From Micromonospora tulbaghiae (GTDB taxonomy: Bacteria > Actinomycetota > Actinomycetes > Mycobacteriales > Micromonosporaceae): DNA of 64,000 bases. Below, one piece after another: positions 23,842-32,599 of the stretch. A program made the translations under genes and the position numbers. Location of the stretch: the NCBI RefSeq assembly GCF_900091605.1, contig NZ_FMCQ01000004.1:558001-622000 (forward strand), given 5' to 3'. Each line of letters begins with the position of its first letter. Within the stretch, counting starts at the first letter, position 1. A model generated the notes under the pieces. That model was given only the letters and a program-made list of their open reading frames with translations, searched no databases and was not told where the DNA came from.

Positions 23842-26205
23842 GTGCCGCCCGTTCGCCCCTCCGACGCGACTCCCCCCAAACCCCGGCCGCCGTCCGGCGG
23901 GCGACCGGGGTCCGACGTGGACGCCGAGGTGGTGTCGCTGCCGCCGGACGAAGGAAGCGTGGGCGGCCCCGAGTGGGCCGACGACGGGCCGGGCGAGACG
24001 CTCCACCACAGCCGAGCCGAACACCACACCTCGGACGAGCGGCGCAGCCGCCCCGAGGACACGACCCCGGGCGAGAACGAGACCCACACCCCGGGCGAGG
24101 GCGAAAGCCACCAGGAGCAGACCCCGGAGCAGGCCCACCAGGACGCCCGCGACCTGGCCGCCAGGTTCGAGGAGGAGAAACCGGGGCGGGTGCTCGCCGG
24201 GCCGGTCGGTGTCCTCTTCACCGGCATCACCGTCGCGGTCGGGCTGCTGACGCTCTGGCAGGTGTTCTTCCCGCTGGCCCAGGGCAGCAAGTACTACCTC
24301 ATCTTCTTTCTGGCCGGCGTCCTGCCGATGGTGTTCCTCGCGTACCCCTCGGGGGTGCGGCTGCGGCGCACGGCGACCGACGCGGACGACCGGCGCGGAC
24401 CGACGCCCGTGGACTGGCTGCTGGCCCTCGCGGCGCTCGTGGTCTGCCTCTACCCGGTGCTGCCGGTCACGATCGGCGCCGGTGGCGGCGGGTACGACGC
24501 CTTCCTCGACCGGCAGGGCCTGCTCGATCCGCTGGACCTGGCGTTCGGCACCGGGCTGCTGCTCCTGCTGCTGGAGGCGTGCCGGCGTACCACCGGATGG
24601 ATCCTGCCGGCGGTCTGCGTGCTGTTCCTCGGGTACGGCTACTACGGCGGGCTGCTGCCGCAGGCCTGGCCGGTGGCGCACGCGGGGCTCGACTTCGGGC
24701 AGCTCGTCGACGCGTTCTACAACTCCGACAGCGGCTTCTACGGCACCCCGCTGGACGTGGCCGCCTCGTACATCGTGCTGTTCACCATCTACGGCGCGGT
24801 GCTCGACCTGTCCGGCGCGGGCCGGTTCTTCGTGGAGCTGTCCGCCGCCGCGTTCCGCCGCTCCCGTACGGCCGCCGGGCGCACCGCCGTCGCCTCGGGT
24901 TTCCTGCTCGGCACGGTCTCCGGCTCCGGTGCCGCCACCACCGTCAGCATCGGCGCGGTGACCTGGCCGATCCTGCGCCGCGCCGGCTACCCGGCCGAGC
25001 GCGCGGGCGGCATGCTCGCCGCCGCGGGTGTCGGGGCGATCCTGTCGCCGCCGACGCTCGGCGCCGCCGCGTTCATCATCGCCGAGTACCTGGGCGTGTC
25101 CTACCTCCAGGTGCTCGGCTGGGCCACCGTGCCGACGATCCTCTACTACCTGGGCATCCTGCTCTCCGTCGAGATCGACGCCCGGCGCTCCGGCGTGCGG
25201 CCGGTGGTCATCGAAACCGGCTCGGCGTGGCGGCTGCTGGCCCGCTTCGGCTACCACTTCCTCTCGCTCTTCGTGATCATCGTGGTGCTGGCGCTCGGCG
25301 CGTCGGCGATGCGCGCGGTGGTCATCGCGACCGCGATCGCGGCCGTGCTGTCCTTCCTGGACCGGCGGCACCGCCTCACACCGGCCCGGCTGGTGGCGGC
25401 GCTGCGCGACGGCGTACGCGGGGTGCTCGCGGTGAGCGCCGTCTGCGCCGCGGCCGGCATCATCACCGCCACCACCACGAAGACCGGACTCGGGCCGCAG
25501 GCCGCCGCGCTGCTGATCGACGGCGCGCAGGCGGTCAGCTCGGAGCCGGCCGTAGTGCTGGCGCTGACGGCGGTGCTCGCCGCGGTCGCGCTGAGCCTGC
25601 TGGGCCTCGCCGTGCCGGTCACCGCCTCGTTCGTCATCGGCTGGGTGATCATCGGCCCGGCGCTGCTGAACCTGGGCGTCGAGGCGCCCGCCGCGGCGAT
25701 GTTCGTCTTCTACTTCGCGGTGCTGTCCGAGGTCTCGCCGCCGACCGCGCTGGCCGCTGTCGCCGCCGCCGCCGTCACCGGCGGCCGGCTGGTGCCGACC
25801 ATGTGGCAGACCCTGCGGTACGCGCTGCCGGCGTACCTGATCCCGCTGGCCTTCGTGGTCACGCCGACCGGTCTCGGGCTGCTCGGCATCGGCGGGCCGG
25901 GCCGGATCGTGACGGCCGGCCTGGTGTCGGCGCTGGGCGTCGCCGTGCTGGCGGTCGCGGCCGGCGGCTGGCTGCCCGGTGTGGGCCCGGCCGGCGTGCC
26001 GGAGCGGATCGTCGGCGCGATCGCCGGACTGGTGCTGCTCTGGCTGGAACCGCTGCCCATGGCGATCGGCGCGGCGCTCGCCGCGCTCGCGGTCGCGGGC
26101 GTGTACGTCCGACGTGGCGCCGCCGGGCACGCCGGCCGCCCGGCGGTCGAAGAATCCGTGGACCTTGGGGAGGAGAGAGAGTGGGACGGATCGACGCGAG
26201 GATAG
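23842..26205 (+). CDS. TRAP transporter fused permease (TAXI type)
   Basis: About 787 residues if it begins at GTG 23842; the start is uncertain because no ribosome-binding site is seen. The first ~115 residues are hydrophilic and acidic, with Glu/His/Thr-rich stretches, unusual for a permease. About 16 or more helices follow, as expected for the small (DctQ-like) and large (DctM-like) subunits fused in one chain. DctM-type features include SGFLLGTVSGSGAATTVSIG, GGMLAAAGVGAILSPPTLGA and the late EVSPPTALAAVAAAA. It would import a carboxylate or other small solute by ion symport, with the TAXI protein whose gene overlaps its end by 25 bases. Confidence 0.88.
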   Translation: MPPVRPSDATPPKPRPPSGGRPGSDVDAEVVSLPPDEGSVGGPEWADDGPGETLHHSRAEHHTSDERRSRPEDTTPGENETHTPGEGESHQEQTPEQAHQDARDLAARFEEEKPGRVLAGPVGVLFTGITVAVGLLTLWQVFFPLAQGSKYYLIFFLAGVLPMVFLAYPSGVRLRRTATDADDRRGPTPVDWLLALAALVVCLYPVLPVTIGAGGGGYDAFLDRQGLLDPLDLAFGTGLLLLLLEACRRTTGWILPAVCVLFLGYGYYGGLLPQAWPVAHAGLDFGQLVDAFYNSDSGFYGTPLDVAASYIVLFTIYGAVLDLSGAGRFFVELSAAAFRRSRTAAGRTAVASGFLLGTVSGSGAATTVSIGAVTWPILRRAGYPAERAGGMLAAAGVGAILSPPTLGAAAFIIAEYLGVSYLQVLGWATVPTILYYLGILLSVEIDARRSGVRPVVIETGSAWRLLARFGYHFLSLFVIIVVLALGASAMRAVVIATAIAAVLSFLDRRHRLTPARLVAALRDGVRGVLAVSAVCAAAGIITATTTKTGLGPQAAALLIDGAQAVSSEPAVVLALTAVLAAVALSLLGLAVPVTASFVIGWVIIGPALLNLGVEAPAAAMFVFYFAVLSEVSPPTALAAVAAAAVTGGRLVPTMWQTLRYALPAYLIPLAFVVTPTGLGLLGIGGPGRIVTAGLVSALGVAVLAVAAGGWLPGVGPAGVPERIVGAIAGLVLLWLEPLPMAIGAALAALAVAGVYVRRGAAGHAGRPAVEESVDLGEEREWDGSTRG

Positions 26206-27200
26206 TGGCGGGCGTAGGGGCACTTGTCCTGGTCGCCGCCGGTGCCGCCGGCTGCGGGGGCCGTCAGGACGGCGCGGCGAAGGACGACGCCGCCCGCGAG
26301 GTCAGCTGCAAGGTCACCAAGGACACCCGGGTCGGCATCGCCACCGGCAACGCCACTGGCGTCTACTACGTGGTCGGCAACGCGCTCGCCGGTGAGCTGA
26401 GCAAGTCCACCGACGGCAAGCTCACCGGGACGGCCGCCGAGACCGGCGCCTCGGTGCAGAACGTCGAACAGCTCGTCGCCGGCCAGTACGACGTGGCGTT
26501 CTCGCTGTTCGACACCGCTGTCAACGCGGTGCAGGGCAAGGGGAGCTTCACCGCGCCGCAGCCGGTCAAGGCGCTGGCCCGGATCTACGACAACTACACG
26601 CAGGTGGTGGTCCGCGCCGACGCGGGGATCACGTCGGTGGCCGACATGAAGGGCAAGAAGATCTCCACCGGCTCGCCGAAGTCCGGTACCGAGGTCATCG
26701 CCAACCGGCTGCTCACGGCCGCCGGGCTGGACCCGGCCAAGGACATCCAGGCGCAGCGGCTGGACCTCACCAAGACCGTCGACGGCATGAAGGACGGCAG
26801 CATCGACGGCTTCTTCTGGTCTGGCGGTGTGCCGACCGGCGGGGTCACCGACCTGTTCACCACGTCCGGCGACAAGGTGAAGTTCGTCGACATCAGCCCG
26901 CTGTTACCGAAGATGGCCGAGCTGAACCCGGCGTACCAGGCGGGCACCATCGGCAAGGACATCTACCGGACCCCGGCCGACGTGCCCACCATCGTGGTGC
27001 CGAACGTGCTGCTGGTGCGCGACAACCTGGACGCCGACGTGGCCTGCGCGATCACCCGGACGGTCTTCGACAAGAAGGACGCGCTGGCCCAGGCGAACCC
27101 GGCGGCGAAGGGCATCGAGCTGGGCAACGCCCGCAAGACCGACCCGGTGCCGCTGCACCGCGGCGCGGAGCGGGCGCTGAGCGACCTCGGCGCGAGCTGA
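26181..27200 (+). CDS. TAXI-family TRAP solute-binding lipoprotein 1
   Basis: 339 residues from GTG 26181 (GGGGAGGAGAGAG upstream), starting inside the permease gene. Lipobox VLVAAGAAGCGG puts the lipid cysteine near residue 25. TAXI features are GIATGNATGVYYVVGN, AETGASVQNVEQLVAGQYD, ARIYDNYTQVVVRAD, KKISTGSPKSGTEVIANR and the late DVPTIVVPNVLLVRDNL. It captures the solute outside the membrane for the fused permease. It is about half identical by eye to the second TAXI protein at 30005. A strong hairpin follows. Confidence 0.92.
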   Translation: MGRIDARIVAGVGALVLVAAGAAGCGGRQDGAAKDDAAREVSCKVTKDTRVGIATGNATGVYYVVGNALAGELSKSTDGKLTGTAAETGASVQNVEQLVAGQYDVAFSLFDTAVNAVQGKGSFTAPQPVKALARIYDNYTQVVVRADAGITSVADMKGKKISTGSPKSGTEVIANRLLTAAGLDPAKDIQAQRLDLTKTVDGMKDGSIDGFFWSGGVPTGGVTDLFTTSGDKVKFVDISPLLPKMAELNPAYQAGTIGKDIYRTPADVPTIVVPNVLLVRDNLDADVACAITRTVFDKKDALAQANPAAKGIELGNARKTDPVPLHRGAERALSDLGAS

Positions 27201-27207
27201 CCTGAAC

Positions 27208-27241
27208 GGGCCGGGCCCGGACGCGCGTCCGGGCCCGGCCC
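27208..27241 (+). terminator. Hairpin between TAXI 1 and kinase genes
   Basis: Perfect 15-bp arms GGGCCGGGCCCGGAC (27208-27222) and complement (27227-27241), 4-base loop, eight bases after the stop. It may terminate or attenuate, setting a lower level for the kinase part of the cluster. Confidence 0.7.
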
Positions 27242-27264
27242 ACCGACCCGACCCGGAGACCCCC

Positions 27265-29619
27265 GTGCCGCTGCCCCACCCGGCCCGCGTACGCCGGCAT
27301 CACCGCTCCGCGGACCGCACCGGACGCCTCCGCTCGGTCCGCGTCCAACTGCTGGCGCCGATCCTGGTGGCCACCGCCGGCCTGGTCGTGCTGGGGGCGG
27401 CGCAGACCGGCGCCGCGCTCGACTCGTCCGCCGACGCCGACCGGGCCCGCGTGCTGGCCGGCACCGCCACCGCGACGGTACGGCTGGTGCACGAGCTGGA
27501 GCGCGAGCTGGGCGAGACGGCCGCGTTGCGCCAGCGCGGCGGTACGTCCGGCCGCCCGCTCGTGGACGCGCAGCGTCGCCGGGTGGACACGGCGGTGGAC
27601 CGCTACCGCACGGCGCAGGGTGACGCGCGCCGGGCCGCCCCGGATCTGGCCGGGGTGCTGGACGACGCGCGCGGGCGCCTGGAGCAGCTCGCGCCGACCC
27701 GGGACCTGGCGCTGGCCGGTGAGCGCGGCGACCCGGCGTACGTGTCGCTGGTGGAGTCGCTGCTGGCGGTCGCGGACGCGCTGCCGAGCCAGCTCCGCGA
27801 CGCCGAGCTGGCCAACCAGGCGCGCGAGGTGGCCGCGGTGGCCGCCCAGGAGCACCTGTCCGCGCTGGAGCGCGACCTGCTGCGGGCGGTGTTCGTCCGG
27901 GGTGGACTGCAAAGTGGCGAACTGGCCCGGCTGGGCCGGCTGCGGGGTGCCCGGGAGCAGCGGCAGGCCGAGTTCCTGCGGATCGCCTCCGCCCCGGCGA
28001 ACAGGGCCTGGTACCGGCTGGTCGACGGCACCGACGTGACCACTGCCCGCCGGATACGTGACGCCGTGCTCGACTCCGACGGCGCGCCGGGCACGGTGAA
28101 GACCGACGGTGACGCCTGGTACGTGGCGCAGAGCGGCGCGATCCGCCGGTACAACCTGCTCGGCCGGGACCTGACCGACGGGCTGGACCGGGACGCGGCG
28201 GACCTGGCCGCGGCGGCCCGGTTGCGTGCGGTGGTGACCGCGGGCGCGACGAGCACCGTCGCGCTCGGGTCGCTCGTCACGGCCGTGCTGCTGGCGGTAC
28301 GCACCAGCCGCCGGTTGCGCCGGCTGCGGGTGGCCGCGCTCACCATGGCCAACCGGGAACTGCCGGAGCGGATCACCGCGATCGCGGCGGGCGAGCGGAC
28401 CCCGGCGGAGGGCCCGGCGACCCGGATGACCGACGGGATCCGCCGGGGCCGGGACGAGGTGGCGCAGGTCGCGGAGGCGTTCGACACGGTGAACCGGGCG
28501 GCGTTGCGGCTGGCCGGGCAGCAGGCCGAGTTGCGGCTGGACGTGACCCGGATGGCGGAGGCGCTGGCCCGGCGCATCCGTACGCTCATCACCCGGCAGC
28601 TGCGGCTGCTCGACGACTTCGAGCGCGAGGAGACCGACCCGGACGCGCTGGCCCGTCTGTTCGCGCTGGACCACCTCGCCGCCCGGTTGCGCCGCAACGG
28701 GGAGAACCTGCTGGTGCTGGCCGGTGGCGAACCGGGCCGCGGGCACGAGGGCGCGTTGCTGCTGGACGACGTGGTCCGGGCGGCGGCCTCCGAGATCGAG
28801 GACTACCCGCGAGTGGAGATCGACGTGCCGACCGCGGCGGTGCACGGCACGGCGGCCGGCAACCTGGTGCACCTGCTGGCCGAGCTGCTGGAGAACGCCA
28901 CCGTCTACTCGCCACCCGAGGCCCGGGTGGTCGTCGACGGCCGGCGCACGGTCGACGGGCTGATGTTGCGCGTCCACGACCAGGGCATCGGCGTCAGCGA
29001 GAGCCGACTGGCCGAGATCAACGAGCGGCTGGCCGCGCCGGCCATGCTGTCCAGCGCCGCGGCGGGCAGCATGGGCCTGCACGTGGTGGCCCACCTGGCC
29101 GCCCGGCACGGGATCCGGGTGCAGTTGCACAACCCCGGCACGGGCACGGTGGCGCAGGTCGACGTACCGGAATCGGTGCTGACCCGGGTCGAGTCGGTGG
29201 CGTCGCGGCCGGCCGCGGAGCGGCGACCGCGCGCCGCGGCCTGGTTCAAGTCCGGGCCCGCCGGACGGCCGGCGGCCGGCGGCCGCAGCCTCGTCACCAG
29301 CGCCACGACCGTCGGCCCGGTGCGCGGCGTCGCCGCCGTCCGCACGCCCGGAGGCGCGTTGCTGGCGCCGAGCACGGCGCGGATCCGGCCGGTGAGTGTG
29401 CCGCCGACGCCCGTCCCGACCACCGCCGCCGGGCTGCCCCGGCGGCAGGTGGGCGGCCACCTGCCCGAGCCGATGCCGGACGCCACCGCGCCGCCGCCGG
29501 CCACCGACCTGCTGGACCCCGAAGTGGTACGTGCCCGGCTGTCCGCCCTCGCCGAGGGGGTGGCCAGCGCGACCCGCCGTGCCCCGAACACCACCAAACC
29601 CAACGGGAGAAGACCATGA
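27265..29619 (+). CDS. NIT-domain sensor histidine kinase (CvnA-like)
   Basis: 784 residues from GTG 27265 (GGAG upstream). TM1 about 28-49; extracytoplasmic helical NIT-type sensor about 55-315; TM2 about 322-345; HAMP-like linker; then FALDHLAARLRRNGENLLV around residue 470, where H470 is the candidate phosphoacceptor, as in the kinases of Streptomyces conservons. ATPase boxes: ELLENATVYSP (N), DQGIGV (G1), GSMGLHVVAH (G2). The last ~145 residues are a Pro/Ala/Arg-rich tail. Its stop overlaps the Roadblock ATG. Family knowledge says such kinases signal to Roadblock/DUF742/GTPase partners, but only the Roadblock is present. The ligand, perhaps reported by TAXI proteins, is inference. Confidence 0.88.
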   Translation: MPLPHPARVRRHHRSADRTGRLRSVRVQLLAPILVATAGLVVLGAAQTGAALDSSADADRARVLAGTATATVRLVHELERELGETAALRQRGGTSGRPLVDAQRRRVDTAVDRYRTAQGDARRAAPDLAGVLDDARGRLEQLAPTRDLALAGERGDPAYVSLVESLLAVADALPSQLRDAELANQAREVAAVAAQEHLSALERDLLRAVFVRGGLQSGELARLGRLRGAREQRQAEFLRIASAPANRAWYRLVDGTDVTTARRIRDAVLDSDGAPGTVKTDGDAWYVAQSGAIRRYNLLGRDLTDGLDRDAADLAAAARLRAVVTAGATSTVALGSLVTAVLLAVRTSRRLRRLRVAALTMANRELPERITAIAAGERTPAEGPATRMTDGIRRGRDEVAQVAEAFDTVNRAALRLAGQQAELRLDVTRMAEALARRIRTLITRQLRLLDDFEREETDPDALARLFALDHLAARLRRNGENLLVLAGGEPGRGHEGALLLDDVVRAAASEIEDYPRVEIDVPTAAVHGTAAGNLVHLLAELLENATVYSPPEARVVVDGRRTVDGLMLRVHDQGIGVSESRLAEINERLAAPAMLSSAAAGSMGLHVVAHLAARHGIRVQLHNPGTGTVAQVDVPESVLTRVESVASRPAAERRPRAAAWFKSGPAGRPAAGGRSLVTSATTVGPVRGVAAVRTPGGALLAPSTARIRPVSVPPTPVPTTAAGLPRRQVGGHLPEPMPDATAPPPATDLLDPEVVRARLSALAEGVASATRRAPNTTKPNGRRP

Positions 29620-30008
29620 CCTCACCGTCCTCCGCCGGCCTGGACTGGCTGCTGGCGAACTTCGCCGAGCAGGTGCCGGACGTCTCGCACGCGCTCGCGG
29701 TCTCCGAGGACGGGCTGCGGCTGGCGTCCTCGCCGGACCTCGCCCCCGACCAGGTCGACCAGCTCTCGGCGGTGATCAGCGGGCTGGCGAGCCTGACCGT
29801 GGGCGCGGCCCGGCTGATGTCCGCCGGCCGGGTGCGTCAGCAGATCGTCGACATGGACGGCGGGGTCATGCTGGTGATGGCGGTGGGCGAGCGGGCACTG
29901 CTCGGCGTGCTGGCCGCGCCCGGCTGCGACCTGGGCCAGATCGGCTACGAGACGGCGACGCTGGTGCAGCGGGTGGCGGAGGCGCTGGAACCGGCGGTCC
30001 GACGGTGA
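29616..30008 (+). CDS. Roadblock/LC7-domain protein (CvnB-like)
   Basis: 130 residues; ATG 29616 overlaps the kinase stop (ATGA). The sequence LDWLLANFAEQVPDVSHALAVSEDGL, then GLASLTVGAARLM and a C-terminal helix is the actinobacterial Roadblock/LC7 pattern. In conservons the equivalent protein acts with a DUF742 protein and a small GTPase; neither is encoded here. The stop overlaps GTG 30005 of the next gene. It is cytosolic and likely relays kinase state. Confidence 0.92.
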   Translation: MTSPSSAGLDWLLANFAEQVPDVSHALAVSEDGLRLASSPDLAPDQVDQLSAVISGLASLTVGAARLMSAGRVRQQIVDMDGGVMLVMAVGERALLGVLAAPGCDLGQIGYETATLVQRVAEALEPAVRR

Positions 30009-30973
30009 CCGGCCGCCCGCTGCGGCTGCTGGCCGCGCTGATGACGGCGGTCCTGGTGGCCGGCTGCGCGGCCGAGGACTCCGCCCCGGAGGCGTGGCAC
30101 GGCGGGCGGATCTTCCTGGCCACCGGCAACACCACCGGCGTCTACTACCAGCTCGGCGGCGGGTACGCCGACCTGATCACCCGCCACCTGCCCGGGTACG
30201 AGGCGCGGGCGGAGCCGACCGGCGCGTCGGTGGAGAACATCACCCGGGTGGCGAGCGGCGACATGGAGATCGCGTTCAGCCTGGCCGACACGGCGGCGGA
30301 CGCGGTCGACGGGCGCGGGGCGTTCGACAAGCAGCCGCAGCCGGTGCGGGCGCTGGCCCGGGTCTACAGCAACTACACCCACGTGATCGTCCGCGCCGAC
30401 GACAAGATCGGCAGCTTCGCCGACCTGCGCGGCAAGCGCATCTCGACCGGTTCGCCGAAGTCCGGCACCGACATCATCGCCGGGCGCCTGCTCACCGCCG
30501 GTGGCATCGACCCGAACCGGGACATCCAGCGGTTCAACCTGTCGCTGCCGGAGACGGTCAAGCGGATGCGTGCCAAGGGTCTGGACGCCATGTTCTTCTC
30601 CGGCGGCCTGCCCACACCCGGCGTCAAGGACCTGCTCTCCTCCGCCCCCGGCACGTTCCGCCTGCTGCCGCTCGACGAGCTGATCGAGCCGTTGAGCGCC
30701 CGCTTCGGCGCGGTCTACACCACAGCGACGCTGCCGAAGGAGGTCTACGGCACGCCCGAGCCGACGCCGACGATCACTGTGGCGAACGTGATCCTGGTGG
30801 CGGCGGACATGCCCGAGCAGCTCGCGTACGACCTGACGCGGGTGCTGTTCACCTGGCAGGGCGAGCTGATCCAGGTGCACCCGGAGGCGGCGAACTTCAA
30901 CCGGTCCAGCGCCGCGGCGACCCGGCCGATCCCGCTGCACCCGGGCGCGCAGCGGTTCTACCGCACCGGCTGA
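30005..30973 (+). CDS. TAXI-family TRAP solute-binding lipoprotein 2
   Basis: 322 residues from GTG 30005 (GTGA overlap with Roadblock). Lipobox LVAGCAAE gives the lipid cysteine near residue 21. TAXI hallmarks match protein 1: FLATGNTTGVYYQLGG, EPTGASVENITRVASGDME, ARVYSNYTHVIVRAD, KRISTGSPKSGTDIIAGR, TPTITVANVILVAA. It is co-translated with the kinase and Roadblock genes, not with a permease, so it may be a sensory binding protein that presents the solute to the kinase. That role is inference. Confidence 0.9.
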   Translation: MTGRPLRLLAALMTAVLVAGCAAEDSAPEAWHGGRIFLATGNTTGVYYQLGGGYADLITRHLPGYEARAEPTGASVENITRVASGDMEIAFSLADTAADAVDGRGAFDKQPQPVRALARVYSNYTHVIVRADDKIGSFADLRGKRISTGSPKSGTDIIAGRLLTAGGIDPNRDIQRFNLSLPETVKRMRAKGLDAMFFSGGLPTPGVKDLLSSAPGTFRLLPLDELIEPLSARFGAVYTTATLPKEVYGTPEPTPTITVANVILVAADMPEQLAYDLTRVLFTWQGELIQVHPEAANFNRSSAAATRPIPLHPGAQRFYRTG

Positions 30974-30986
30974 GCGCGGGAACCGT

Positions 30987-31012
30987 GCCGCCTCGGCCCG
31001 AGCCGGGGCGGC
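30987..31012. terminator. Convergent terminator
   Basis: GCCGCCTCGG (30987-30996) and CCGGGGCGGC (31003-31012) pair at nine of ten positions between the convergent TAXI 2 and acetyltransferase genes. Confidence 0.6.
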
Positions 31013-31022
31013 GCCACGCCTG

Positions 31023-31562
31023 CTACGGCGTCCAGTCGCGCCGCAGCAGGCCGTAGATCACCAGGTCGGTGAAGCCGTCGCCGTCGTACTCGCGGTCCCG
31101 CTGGGTGCCCTCGTGGACGAACCCGCACCTCTCGGCGGTGCGCCGCATGGCCGTGTTGCCGGCGAGCGTCTCGATCTCCAGCCGGCGCAGGTTGCGGTTG
31201 CGGAACCCGTACCGGCAGAGCAGCCGGATCACCTCGGTGCCGTAGCCCTGGCCGCGCGCCTCCGGCAGCAGCGTGATGCCGAGGTGGGCGTACCCGTTGA
31301 AGGCGTTGATGCCCCAGAGCACGCCGGTGCCGAGGAACGTGCCGTCGGCGACGGTCTCGGCCAGCAGCGACACCGGAGCGGCGGCCTCCGGCTGCTCGGC
31401 GGCTCGCTTCTCCAGCCGGGCCCGGACCTGCCCGACGTGGTGCGGCAGGAACGGCTCGTCGTCGGTGACCAGGTGCAGCTCCGGGTCGCTGTGCAGCCGG
31501 AACATGTCCGGCGCGTCGTCGGGGGTGGGCGTACGCAGGCGGACCCGGTCGGTGGCGAACAT
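31023..31562 (-). CDS. GNAT-family N-acetyltransferase (RimJ/RimL type)
   Basis: 179 residues. Typical order: VRLRTPTPDDAPDMFRLHSDP, central strands (AHLGITLLPEARGQGYGTEV with the acetyl-CoA loop RGQGYG), then NLRRLEIETLAGNTAMRRTAERCGFVHEG (acyl-CoA contacts; split by N142-like positions) and a tyrosine near the end. It acetylates an amine, perhaps a ribosomal protein terminus or a small molecule; the substrate is unknown. It is divergent from the ABC-TetR operon; the 28-bp palindrome lies 45 bases upstream of its start and could affect it too. Confidence 0.9.
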   Translation of the reverse strand: MFATDRVRLRTPTPDDAPDMFRLHSDPELHLVTDDEPFLPHHVGQVRARLEKRAAEQPEAAAPVSLLAETVADGTFLGTGVLWGINAFNGYAHLGITLLPEARGQGYGTEVIRLLCRYGFRNRNLRRLEIETLAGNTAMRRTAERCGFVHEGTQRDREYDGDGFTDLVIYGLLRRDWTP

Positions 31563-31603
31563 GCCGCGACGCTAACGGTGGGTGGGCAGGGCGACAACCG
31601 GAT

Positions 31604-31635
31604 TTGGCCACCCTACCGACCGGTCGGTAGGGTGG
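31604..31635 (+). promoter_or_regulatory. TetR-type operator over leaderless promoter
   Basis: A perfect 28-bp palindrome, half site CCACCCTACCGACC (31608-31621) and complement (31622-31635). It covers TTGGCC (31604-31609) and TAGGGT (31628-31633), spacer 18. The -10 ends six bases before ATG 31640, so transcription probably starts at the start codon. The TetR gene at the end of this operon is the natural ligand. Confidence 0.8.
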
Positions 31636-31639
31636 TGGC

Positions 31640-32563
31640 ATGACCCCGCTCGTGCTCGCCACCGCGCTGACCAAGACCTACGGAACCCATGACGCCCTGC
31701 GCGCGCTCGACGTGACAGTCGCGCAGGGCAGCCGCTTCGTCGTGCTCGGCCACAACGGCGCCGGCAAATCCACGCTGCTGGAGATCATCGCGACGCTGCG
31801 CACCCCGACGTCCGGCTCGGTACGCGTCGGCGGGTTCGACACCGTCACGCAGGCACGGGACGCGCGACGCCTGATCGGCCTCGCGCCGCAGTCGAACGCG
31901 CTCGACCCGCTCGCCTCCCCCACGGAGGTGCTCGACTTCCAGGGCGTGGCGCTCGGGCTGGGACGCCGCCGGCGAGCACGCCGCACGCGGGAACTCGTCG
32001 ACCTGTTCGGCCTGGGCGAGCACCGCTCGGCCCGGGTCGCCAAGCTCTCCGGCGGCACCCGCCGCAAGCTGGACCTGGCCGTGGCGCTCGTCGCCGAGCC
32101 CGCCGTGGTGATCCTGGACGAGCCGACCACCGGCCTGGACCCGCTCGCGCGCATCGACTTCTGGACCGAGCTGACCCGCCTCAACCAGGCCGGCACCTCG
32201 CTGCTCATCTCGACCCAGGACCTGCACGAGGCGGACGTGCTCGCCACCGACATCGCCGTGCTCCGGGAGGGCCGGGTGGTCGCCCAGGGTCCGCCGGCGT
32301 CGCTCAAGCAGCGCGTCGGCGCCCGTACGCTCACGCTCGACCTGTCCGGCGCCGCCGCCGCTGCCGCGTTCGCCGCCGCGTCCGAGGCCGGGTTCCGCGC
32401 CGACCCCGACCGTCCGGACCGGGTACGCCTCAGCGTTCCCGACGATCCGCGGGCCCTGGCGAAGGCCCTGACCGAGGCCGGCGACGCCGCCGCCGAGATC
32501 ACCCGGCTCCACCTCGCCGAGCCCTCCCTCGACGACGTCTTCGTCGCCCTCGCCGCCCGCTGA
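31640..32563 (+). CDS. ABC transporter ATP-binding protein (exporter)
   Basis: 307 residues. Walker A GHNGAGKST (about 39-47), Q-loop, signature LSGGTRRKLDLA, Walker B VVILDEPTTGLDP and H-loop region STQDLHEAD, all as in drug- or daunorubicin-type ABC-2 ATPases, with a C-terminal regulatory extension. The ATG lies five bases past the 28-bp palindrome, so translation is probably leaderless. It is first of three genes with the permease and TetR. Confidence 0.92.
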   Translation: MTPLVLATALTKTYGTHDALRALDVTVAQGSRFVVLGHNGAGKSTLLEIIATLRTPTSGSVRVGGFDTVTQARDARRLIGLAPQSNALDPLASPTEVLDFQGVALGLGRRRRARRTRELVDLFGLGEHRSARVAKLSGGTRRKLDLAVALVAEPAVVILDEPTTGLDPLARIDFWTELTRLNQAGTSLLISTQDLHEADVLATDIAVLREGRVVAQGPPASLKQRVGARTLTLDLSGAAAAAAFAAASEAGFRADPDRPDRVRLSVPDDPRALAKALTEAGDAAAEITRLHLAEPSLDDVFVALAAR

Positions 32564-32599
32564 GGCGTGACCCCACCGCACCCCGAAAGGCCCGAACCC

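Noticed and set aside
27265..30008. A complete conservon (cvnABCD)
   Set aside because: Only the kinase and Roadblock parts are present; there is no DUF742 or GTPase gene.
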